A stretch of DNA of 64,000 nt, taken from positions 1 to 64,000 of the forward strand of contig JAQCKF010000002.1 in assembly GCA_027592275.1 (NCBI GenBank), read 5' to 3'. The position numbers and the translations under genes are program-made. Every line of letters starts with the position of its first letter. Position 1 is the first letter of the stretch. The notes under the pieces are model-generated. The model saw nothing but the letters and a program-made list of their open reading frames with translations, was not told where the DNA came from and ran no database searches. This document shows, piece by piece, positions 57,873 to 64,000 of this stretch. The stretch comes from Pseudomonadota bacterium (lineage in GTDB: Bacteria > Pseudomonadota > Gammaproteobacteria > Pseudomonadales > Pseudohongiellaceae).

Positions 57873-58187
57873 TTAGATTCCGGACACGGCAAAATCTAGA
57901 GAAGCGATGATTAGTGAGCGCATATGCGACAGGGACCCCACTGGGTTTTTCAGGACTTTATTCGGCACATAAGATATTTGTGGAGTTAGTAGTAAGAACT
58001 CCTCACCCTTATATTCCACGATGGGTGTGAGGTGCGGCAAGGCTGCATTGCCAAAGTTGTCTAGCTTTCCAAGGGGTATAACAATTCTAGTGGAGAGTTT
58101 TGCTATCAACTTGCTCTGAACGTCTACAAGGAAAGGGTAAGCATCCCTACTGAGCTCGCTGGGATTCATGTACACATCAAATTGCAC
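57873..58187 (-). CDS. ccdB: CcdB-type gyrase toxin
   Basis: The 104-residue product has the CcdB start MQFDVYMNPSELSRDAYPFLVDVQS, RIVIPLGKL, HLTPIVEYKGEEFLLLTPQ and ends in SGI, where the plasmid F toxin ends WGI. CcdB poisons DNA gyrase (GyrA). Trp before the final GI, important in F CcdB, is Ser here, so potency is uncertain. It starts two bases after the ccdA stop. Chromosomal location, next to the prp operator. Confidence 0.93.
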   Translation of the reverse strand: MQFDVYMNPSELSRDAYPFLVDVQSKLIAKLSTRIVIPLGKLDNFGNAALPHLTPIVEYKGEEFLLLTPQISYVPNKVLKNPVGSLSHMRSLIIASLDFAVSGI

Positions 58188-58189
58188 TT

Positions 58190-58435
58190 TTAGAATTCCC
58201 TGAATTCAACCCCAAAACACCCACGCTCTTCCACAAAATTGTTATAACCCTTTATAGCCTGCTTATTCGATTTCGCCCAGTTATCGGCTTCATTGGCAGC
58301 AAGCTTGGCTGTGAGTGCCTGTTCTAGGGTTGCTGAAAAGTTTATCTTCAGGGCCTTAGATTTCGCCAGCAAGCCACTGTTAATACTCAAGTTAGTAGCT
58401 CGTTTTGGTGCAGATAAATTGTAAATTTGCGTCAT
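58190..58435 (-). CDS. ccdA: CcdA-type antitoxin
   Basis: The product (81 residues, from ATG 58435) begins MTQIYNLSAPKRATNLSINS (DNA-binding ribbon-helix part), and ends with the family tail AIKGYNNFVEERGCFGVEFREF, the segment that wraps CcdB. An upstream in-frame extension to 58561 crosses the promoter and is not used. Promoter and palindromic operator lie just upstream. Confidence 0.92.
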   Translation of the reverse strand: MTQIYNLSAPKRATNLSINSGLLAKSKALKINFSATLEQALTAKLAANEADNWAKSNKQAIKGYNNFVEERGCFGVEFREF

Positions 58436-58474
58436 TGCGCGTTCGCTCAGTCTAGAGGAAAGCAGAGTTTGGAC

Positions 58475-58492
58475 TGCGCATACCAATGCGCA
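58475..58492. promoter_or_regulatory. CcdA/CcdAB operator palindrome
   Basis: TGCGCAT-ACCA-ATGCGCA is a perfect 7-bp inverted repeat between the -10 box and the ccdA start. It is well placed for autorepression by the antitoxin complex. Confidence 0.7.
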
Positions 58493-58499
58493 TTTACTA

Positions 58500-58528
58500 A
58501 TTATAGAGCGTATATCTGATTCTGGAAA
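58500..58528 (-). promoter_or_regulatory. Promoter of ccdAB
   Basis: Leftward: -35 TTTCCA (58528-58523), 17-base spacer, -10 TATAAT (58505-58500, perfect). The transcript would begin at the operator palindrome. Confidence 0.75.
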
Positions 58529-58561
58529 GTTTACGCGTGTAGCGGGTTCGGGGCACCGCAA

Positions 58562-58756
58562 TCACGGGGCGCTATAAAAAAGCTTGCCCACTTCTTCTTG
58601 GATGTCAGGCAAATCAGCCCAGTCTCACTGCTTGACAGACTCGCCACACCCGATTTCATAGTAGGTAATGTCACCTTAGTGAGGAATGAAGGGCAGGAGT
58701 CAAGTGCTCGACTCCTTTGCTTGCGATGTCCAACGAGGTAGGGAATGGGCTACAGA
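58562..58756. other. Gap between ccdAB and the hicB remnant
   Basis: No complete gene. A 7-bp inverted repeat AGGAGTC/GACTCCT (about 58696-58714) followed by TTTGCTT looks terminator-like rightward. A leftward frame fragment (GDITYYEIGCGESVKQ-stop-DWADLPDIQEEVGKLF) may be an old coding remnant. No hicA was found on either side. Confidence 0.4.
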
Positions 58757-58969
58757 TCAGGCTTGAAGTAATCGATGCTCTCGCGGTTCGGGAATTACAT
58801 CACCACATTCCTTGGCAGTTTCAATCCAGAGCTGCGCTGCTTCCTACAGGTTTCCCAATGCCATTTCGTAGGAATCTCCATGGGCTATACAGCCTGGCAA
58901 TTCGGATACTTCGGCGATAAAACACGCGTCGCTTGAACTCCAATAAATAACCGTTTCGTACCTCAACAT
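58757..58969 (-). pseudogene. hicB: HicB-type antitoxin, interrupted by an amber codon
   Basis: From ATG 58969 (GGAG site upstream) the frame reads MLRYETVIYWSSSDACFIAE, then VSELPGCIAHGDSYEMALGNL, the standard short HicB fold. Codon 42 is TAG (58844-58846) where relatives have Gln. The same frame continues EAAQLWIETAKECGDVIPEP to TGA at 58757-58759: 70 codons, full HicB length. No hicA partner is seen, so it is an orphan and probably dead. Confidence 0.85.
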
Positions 58970-58980
58970 CAATTTCTCCA

Positions 58981-60003
58981 GTGAGCCGGGTAAAAACCTA
59001 CATCACGGCTAACGAAGGCTTCTTCAAGCGTTCATTGGATTATCTCTCTTTTATGTTTTCAGGTTTTCTAGCAGGCTTGTTCGTTAAGAAGCCAGATGTT
59101 GTGATAGGCACATCTCCCCAATTTTTCTGCGCTTGTGCGGGTTGGGCTGTGGCCTTTTGTAAGCGCAAACCATTTGTGTTCGAACGCAGGGATATTTGGC
59201 CAGCCTCAATTGAAGCTGTCGGAGCAGCTAAGAGCCCTCGCCTAATTCGGACTCTAGAGAAGATAGAACTATTTCTATACCGTCGTGCAGCATTAATAGT
59301 CTCGGTCACACATTCATTCAAGACTGAGTTGGTTGAAAGAGGGGTGCCGGCTGAAAAGATAGCAGTGATTCTTAACGGAGTTGATCTGTTGGCCTATCAA
59401 CCTCAGGGAAAAGACGAGGCGCTAGCAACTCAATATGATCTGCAGGATAAGTTCGTAGTGGGTTATGTGGGGACTCACGGAATGGCGCATGCGCTTGATA
59501 CGCTCGTAGAAGCACTCGCTATGCTCGAAGACGATGGCGTGGTATTTCTTTTCGCTGGAGGTGGGGCAAGGGCCGAAGAGCTTGCAAATGATGTGCAAGA
59601 AAGAAAATTGAGCAATGTTGTGGTGATGGGACGACAACCCAAAGAAAAGATGTCGGCTGTCTGGTCGCTTTGCGATGTTTCTATTGTGCACTTAAAGAAC
59701 ACGGCACTATTTAGTAAGGTTATCCCATCGAAGATATTTGAAAGTTTCGCCATGGGGCTACCCGTTGTGATCGGAGTGCCCGAAGGAGAAGTTACTTCCT
59801 TGGTGACTAAGCATCAGGGAGGTATTGTCTTTGAGCCGGAGAATGCGCAGCAACTCTGTGCTGTAATTAAGAAATTAGATAACGATCGCGATTTGCTAGG
59901 TCAGCTCGCTAAAAACTGCAAAATAGCAGCTAAGGAATTCGATCGAAAGCGCTTGGCACGAAGGATGCTCGAGGAATTACAGAGTTTGACGGCCAGTCAG
60001 TGA
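58981..60003 (+). pseudogene. wbuB: WbuB-like GT4 glycosyltransferase lacking its N-terminus
   Basis: The 340 residues match GT4 glycosyltransferases of the WbuB type, but begin at VKTYITANEGFFKRSLDYLS, which in full-length relatives lies some 70-90 residues in. The N-terminal part of the donor/acceptor Rossmann domain is gone; in-frame upstream there is a stop at 58948-58950 and then hicB on the other strand. The C-terminal GT-B half is whole: GYVGTHGMAHALDTL, FLFAGGGARAEEL, PSKIFESFAMGLPVV. FELRDIWP of relatives is FERRDIWP here. A GTG at 58981 could allow translation, but activity is unlikely. Probably cut by the event that brought hicB. Confidence 0.82.
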
Positions 60004-60132
60004 TGGGTCTAAGTATCCTCCGATTACATTCGTAGCTCATTCCGGCTTACGCTATACTTGCGCGCTATCACCAGCACATATCTGTTACTCCAACTACGCT
60101 ATTTCAGTTGACCTTAGGTAGAGACTCAAACA

Positions 60133-61425
60133 GTGGCCTTCAACAAATTCCAAGACTTCCTAAGCGGCCTAGTAGCCCGCCAACGCGACCGCTTCTCCAA
60201 GAACGGTGCTCCCGATATCGAGGAGTTACTGGATAGCCTCATGGGCAACAGCGGTGAGGTGTCTGCCATAGTCGCCGCACGCGAATTGCTCGATGTGTAC
60301 AAAGGCTTAGATGATGAAGGCAAGAAGGAATTCTTCTTCAACATAGAACAAAACTTCAATACAGAGCCTGCAAGCGTTAAGCTGGCTTTCGGCACCTTCG
60401 ATGCAGACCCCAGCAGTACCAATCTAAATCGTCTCTACCGTGCGGCGGAACCGCGTCGCGTAGAATTGCTTCGGCGTTTGAATCAAACTCCCGGTGCCAC
60501 ACACGATCTGGTGGGCATGCGTAAAGACTTGCTTGGTCTGCTGCGTGAACACCCTCAGTTGTCGGCAGTCGACGAAAACTTCACGCACTTGTTTCGCTCC
60601 TGGTTCAGTCGGGGCTTCCTTTTGCTGCAGACCATCGACTGGTCTACCTCGGCTGCTATTCTCAATCGCATCATTCGCTATGAGGCTGTCCACGCGATTA
60701 AGGATTGGGACGATCTGCGTAGTCGCGTGGATAGGCCGAACCGGCGTTGTTTTGCTTTCTTTCATCCGGCGCTGACGGATGAGCCTCTTATCTTTGTTGA
60801 GGTGGCGCTCAGCACTGAGATTCCTGGCTCTATCGATTCGATATTGAATGACACGGCTGACGAAGATGTCGATCCTTCTAAATTTACTACCGCTACGTTC
60901 TATAGCATTAGCAACTGTCAGCCGGGTCTTAAGAATATTTCCTTCGGTAACTTCCTCATCAAGCAGGTGGTGCAGGAGCTGAAGGCGGACTTTCCGTCTA
61001 TTAAGCAGTTTGTGACGCTGTCTCCTATCCCTGGCTTTAAACGCTGGCTGGATACTGATGCGGATGCAGACAGTGTTGAGTTGCTTGAGCTTAAGACTGA
61101 AATGCGATCTTTGGACATTGTTGCGGACAATGTGGCCGAGCATGAAGAGGCCATACGCAAGTTAATGCTGAACTATCTACTGTTGGCAAAGAAGGGGAAG
61201 TATCCTCTGGATCCTGTTGCTCGATTCCACTTGGGCAATGGGGCGCAGGTGCATCAGATCCATGGGGCCGCGGATTTGAGCGATAAAGGGCTGGCCCAGT
61301 CTTATGGGGCTATGGTCAACTATCTCTATGATCTACGCTACATCGAACGAAACCACGAGCAGTATGTCACTGAGGGAAAAATTGAGTTTAATGACAAGTT
61401 AAAGGCCGCGCTGCTAAAAGGCTAG
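60133..61425 (+). CDS. Malonyl-CoA decarboxylase
   Basis: The enzyme turns malonyl-CoA into acetyl-CoA and CO2, allowing malonate use or lowering malonyl-CoA. The 430-residue product has the N-terminal helical domain (up to about 150) and the GNAT-like catalytic domain with FAFFHPALTDEPLIFVEVAL, FVTLSPIPGFKRWL (catalytic Ser) and ARFHLGNGAQVHQIHGAADLS (catalytic His). It begins with GTG 60133. No malonate transporter or malonyl-CoA synthetase is in the window. Relation to accA 30 kb away (which makes malonyl-CoA) is only metabolic. Confidence 0.95.
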   Translation: MAFNKFQDFLSGLVARQRDRFSKNGAPDIEELLDSLMGNSGEVSAIVAARELLDVYKGLDDEGKKEFFFNIEQNFNTEPASVKLAFGTFDADPSSTNLNRLYRAAEPRRVELLRRLNQTPGATHDLVGMRKDLLGLLREHPQLSAVDENFTHLFRSWFSRGFLLLQTIDWSTSAAILNRIIRYEAVHAIKDWDDLRSRVDRPNRRCFAFFHPALTDEPLIFVEVALSTEIPGSIDSILNDTADEDVDPSKFTTATFYSISNCQPGLKNISFGNFLIKQVVQELKADFPSIKQFVTLSPIPGFKRWLDTDADADSVELLELKTEMRSLDIVADNVAEHEEAIRKLMLNYLLLAKKGKYPLDPVARFHLGNGAQVHQIHGAADLSDKGLAQSYGAMVNYLYDLRYIERNHEQYVTEGKIEFNDKLKAALLKG

Positions 61426-61452
61426 GCACAGTCCTGGCTTTTCTTTTTTTTC
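61416..61452 (+). terminator. Terminator of the malonyl-CoA decarboxylase gene
   Basis: AAAAGGCTAGG (61416-61426) can pair with CCTGGCTTTT (61433-61442), with one mismatch and one bulge; a run of T follows (61444-61451). It begins within the stop region of the gene. A long CT tract (to about 61463) continues after it. Confidence 0.5.
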
Positions 61453-61463
61453 TCTCTCTCTCT
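61444..61463 (+). repeat. Polypyrimidine (T then CT) simple repeat
   Basis: Eight T followed by several CT dinucleotides. Part of a 280-base gap between two rightward genes. Confidence 0.8.
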
Positions 61464-61706
61464 GGTTTTCTGTCTGTTTCCCTCTTCTAAATACTCTGCT
61501 ATCTGGCGTAATGCAGAATTGATTCCGGCTCAATTCCTTGTATTCAAAATCCCAATAACCCGTTATAGAATAATGTGATATCTGGTATCTCCCTTTGTTT
61601 GATCGAATCCCTGGGAAGAAGTGCAGCTGAATCTTTTTGCTAGAATTAAAGCTGGTATACTCCCCATTCAACAATTAACACAGCAACTTGCAGCGTTTCC
61701 CAAATC

Positions 61707-63011
61707 ATGACTTCAGACGACAAGCCCACACAAGCCATCCTGTCTACACAGGACGTGTTTAGCTCCTCGGAGCTTGATGCGTTGTGCCAGCGTATTATCT
61801 CCAGTGGCGTATTGGGTAGGTCGAAGCATTATTCGGCGATGCTACAGTACCTCGTTAGCTGCTCTGCCCAGAACCGGCAGCCTAAAGAGATTGAGCTGGC
61901 GACGGATGTGCTGGGTAAGGATAGTGATTTCGATGTGTCTGCGGACTCATCGGTACGTGTGTATGTGCACCAGCTGCGCAAGAAGTTAAATGCCTACTAT
62001 GAGCAGTATGAGTTGCATGCTGGCTACAAATTGGTTATTCCCAAGGGAAGCTATTCTCTAGCGGCGATCGCTGTCACGCCTATCGCCAAGGCCACAAGTT
62101 TTTCACTAGCGAAGCTCGGTGTGAGCAACTTCCTGTTGCTCGCTTTCGTCGTTCTGCTTGGTGCGAATCTTGTGTATATGTTCAGTCAGCAAAGCGAAGC
62201 GAGTAGGCCACCATCGCAATTTGCCGCTGCACATCCTATTTGGGAAGCTGTGTTGGGTGACGACAAACCGCTGCTGATTGTTATGGGCGACTACTACATA
62301 TTCGGGGAGCTAAATGCCAACGGCAATATTGCGCGTATGGTGCGAGAGTTTAATGTGAATTCTAGTAGCGATCTAGAAGATCTGCAGTTCAGCGATATCG
62401 AACACACAGAAAACTATTTAGATCTGGATTTGAGTTATATGCCTGAGGGCAGCGCCTACGCGCTGGCTAAGATAGTGCCTATCCTGCAGAAGAGTGGGAA
62501 GGTTGTGAATATTACGATGATGTCCGATCTTACAACGGCCGATATCCGCAGCAACCATATTGTCTATATTGGTTATATTAGTGCCTTGGAAAAACTAACC
62601 ACCATGGTTTTTGCCGGCTCAGGTCTCCGAATTGGACGTAGCTTTGATGAGTTGTTTAATACCAAAACAGCGGAGTACTACACCAGCGATGCTGGTTTGC
62701 CGGAAGAGGGTGATCCATTTAGGGACTATGGAATGTTTTCAACATTTCCAGCGAGTATGGATACTCAAGTAGTTATGATTTCTGGCATGCGCGATGCAGG
62801 ATTGATGCACACGGCACAGGCACTATCAGATACAGCGGCTTTGGATGATCTTATTTTGTCAATCGATAGAGATACTGACGAAGCGGTAGCTGGTTTTGAG
62901 GCGCTGTTTGAAGTGTACGGTGTAGACAGACTGAACTTCGATGCAAACTTGATCTACACCAACCTATTAGATACAACGCAAATTTGGGGAACTCCGCAAG
63001 TCACGGACTAG
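61707..63011 (+). CDS. Membrane-anchored winged-helix regulator of unknown function
   Basis: Residues about 20-115 form a winged-helix-like domain (SKHYSAMLQYLV ... PKEIELATDVLG ... SSVRVYVHQLRKKLNAYYE ... YKLVIPKGSY) known from adenylate-cyclase-like and TolB-linked regulators. One membrane helix (about 139-160) separates it from a C-terminal, probably periplasmic domain of 270 residues containing a putative substrate-binding fold (LLIVMGDYYIFGELN; NHIVYIGYISALEKL). No catalytic motif is recognised. ToxR-like one-component signalling across the membrane is inference. ATG 61707. Confidence 0.75.
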   Translation: MTSDDKPTQAILSTQDVFSSSELDALCQRIISSGVLGRSKHYSAMLQYLVSCSAQNRQPKEIELATDVLGKDSDFDVSADSSVRVYVHQLRKKLNAYYEQYELHAGYKLVIPKGSYSLAAIAVTPIAKATSFSLAKLGVSNFLLLAFVVLLGANLVYMFSQQSEASRPPSQFAAAHPIWEAVLGDDKPLLIVMGDYYIFGELNANGNIARMVREFNVNSSSDLEDLQFSDIEHTENYLDLDLSYMPEGSAYALAKIVPILQKSGKVVNITMMSDLTTADIRSNHIVYIGYISALEKLTTMVFAGSGLRIGRSFDELFNTKTAEYYTSDAGLPEEGDPFRDYGMFSTFPASMDTQVVMISGMRDAGLMHTAQALSDTAALDDLILSIDRDTDEAVAGFEALFEVYGVDRLNFDANLIYTNLLDTTQIWGTPQVTD

Positions 63012-63073
63012 TAGTTCGGAGCGTGCGGTTGAAGGCAAAGCAATCGAAAAATAGATTGCTTTGCTAGCAATGG

Positions 63074-63508
63074 CTAACCAATCTTATTAGCTCGAACCGC
63101 ACTACGCCTAGCCTTAATGGCCTTGTCCTTCGCTTTATCTTCGCCGTACTTGTTTATCGAGAAGTACGCATTCTTCTGCTTTCTCTGTACACCTTTGCCT
63201 TCCTGCCAAGTTGCAACCCAGGAATGATCTTTCTCTGAATAGCTAACTCCAATCTCGCCGGAGCTATTCAGGGGGGAAACTTTGCGTGGGCTAAACTTCG
63301 CATACGGCCAATTGCTGCCGTAGATTTTCTTTCCTTCGATGTCTCTCTTCTTTTTCGCTGCGGCTATGGCTTTCGCCTTGCCACCGAATTTCTTGAAGGG
63401 AAAGGATTGTTGGAAGCTCTTACTATCGTATTTGATGCGTACCCATGCGCAATTCGTGCCACGGGATTCGATAATACTGATGTGATGTAGTGCGCTTAGT
63501 TTTTTCAC
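63074..63508 (-). CDS. Small protein with two AP2-like DNA-binding repeats
   Basis: The 144-residue basic product has a clear AP2/ERF-like segment at about 84-134 (GEIGVSYSEKDHSWVATWQ ... AYFSINKYGEDKAKDKAIKARR) and a diverged one at about 10-60 (SRGTNCAWVRIKYDSKSFQQSF ... KKFGGKAKAIAAAKKKRD). In bacteria AP2 domains usually accompany HNH homing endonucleases or integrases; none is attached here. It may be a free DNA-binding protein of unknown role, perhaps of mobile origin. ATG 63508 has an AGAGG site upstream. Confidence 0.78.
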   Translation of the reverse strand: MKKLSALHHISIIESRGTNCAWVRIKYDSKSFQQSFPFKKFGGKAKAIAAAKKKRDIEGKKIYGSNWPYAKFSPRKVSPLNSSGEIGVSYSEKDHSWVATWQEGKGVQRKQKNAYFSINKYGEDKAKDKAIKARRSAVRANKIG

Positions 63509-63798
63509 GAGAACCTCTTTTCGGTCTAGCTATCTTTCGCTAAGTTGTGGCTACTCTGGGACTCCACGATCAAGAATTGATAGTGAATGGCGAGACCGAA
63601 ATAGCTGTGTTATGCCCCTATGAAAGGCAGTGACTCAGTTTCTATTGCACAACTCGGTGTGTACAGATTGAGTGGGGCAATAAAGTAAGCGGTAAAACCT
63701 GAAGTGTTCTCACAAAGTGTACACCCATAATTGGGGAGGAGCTAGTTTAAGGGAGTTCGAGATAGCTAGTCGTGCGAGCAACAGATATAGCTGGAATG

Positions 63799-63999
63799 TT
63801 AGGCGTGAGACGCCATATGCTGGATAACGCCGGGTTTACGGCTCTCGACTTTGTCTATGCTGTAGTCATAGTTCGCGGCGCTGGGGTCTATATCCTTGGC
63901 CTCAACTATTGCAGCCGAAAGATCTGCTTGGGCGGCCTGCTTGGTGAGATACGGTCCTGATATCTTAACTTGCAAGCTCGGTTCGTTTGGCGCGCTTGC
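63799..63999 (-). CDS. C-terminal end of an unrecognised protein running off the right edge
   Basis: On the minus strand a frame is open from the window edge to TAA at 63799-63801: 66 residues, hydrophilic and protein-like (SGPYLTKQAAQADLSAAIVE, AKDIDPSAANYDYSIDKVES). A shorter rightward frame (63772-63960) overlaps and looks less natural. No family recognised. Confidence 0.45.
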   Translation of the reverse strand, partial: ASAPNEPSLQVKISGPYLTKQAAQADLSAAIVEAKDIDPSAANYDYSIDKVESRKPGVIQHMASHA

Positions 64000-64000
64000 C

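Noticed and set aside
58717-58920. Rightward 67-codon frame between ccdA and the glycosyltransferase
   Set aside because: It is the antisense of the hicB remnant, which has clear family similarity.
60424-61143. Leftward 239-codon frame across malonyl-CoA decarboxylase
   Set aside because: Shadow of a clear enzyme gene on the other strand with full catalytic motifs.
63772-63960. Rightward 62-codon frame near the right edge
   Set aside because: The opposite strand carries a more protein-like frame that runs off the edge; no ribosome site for the rightward one.
46723-64000. A discrete integrated element with att sites
   Set aside because: No integrase, transposase, tRNA or flanking direct repeat was found; the accessory region looks like a mosaic.

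Overview
The window reads as chromosome of a gammaproteobacterium, probably a marine free-living lineage related to the Pseudomonadales/OMG groups. The evidence is gene order plus family types: positions 2797-46722 follow, gene for gene, the large conserved block known from Pseudomonas (dapD/glnD/map | rpsB-tsf-pyrH-frr-uppS-cdsA-dxr-rseP-bamA-skp-lpxD-fabZ-lpxA-lpxB-rnhB-dnaE-accA-tilS-pyrG-kdsA-eno-ftsB-ispD-ispF-truD-pcm-nlpD | fdxA-mutS | pncC-recA-recX). I cannot name the genus. LAYOUT: 1-2780 holds the tail of a lysine/alanine-rich protein, a strong terminator, then tsaB, uppP and rsmJ. 2797-8912 is a leftward operon map-glnD-(yffB)-dapD-dapE in which the ArsC-like yffB gene is split by an amber codon. 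9316-40406 is the rightward block for translation (rpsB, tsf, frr, tilS), envelope building (uppS, cdsA, rseP, bamA, skp, lpxD/A/B, fabZ, kdsA, popT-like DUF368, nlpD), isoprenoids (dxr, ispD, ispF) and central metabolism (pyrH, accA, pyrG, eno). 40521-46722 is the fdxA-mutS / pncC / recA-recX section. Two genes that normally sit in this block, surE and rpoS, are absent from their usual places. Between pncC and recA there are two LexA boxes followed by an unrecognised 108-codon frame with a 12-bp tandem repeat and a structured recA leader; this is the most intriguing spot. From 46723 onward the window is accessory: a doubly frameshifted outer-membrane-like gene, a periplasmic cupredoxin and a membrane adenylate cyclase (a possible copper or redox signalling set, now damaged), a DUF1015 gene, an Hsp20 gene with a near-perfect sigma-32 promoter and a ROSE-type RNA thermometer, a leftward gntR-prpB-prpC-prpD operon for propionyl-CoA use by the methylcitrate cycle, a ccdAB toxin-antitoxin pair with its own promoter and palindromic operator, an amber-interrupted hicB, a glycosyltransferase that has lost its N-terminus next to these, malonyl-CoA decarboxylase, a membrane-anchored winged-helix regulator and a small AP2-like protein. 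HOW IT FITS TOGETHER: the first 46 kb is core growth machinery with tight spacing and overlapping starts. The last 17 kb shows turnover: four damaged genes, toxin-antitoxin remnants and signalling genes of unclear use. No rRNA, tRNA, insertion sequence or CRISPR array was recognised.
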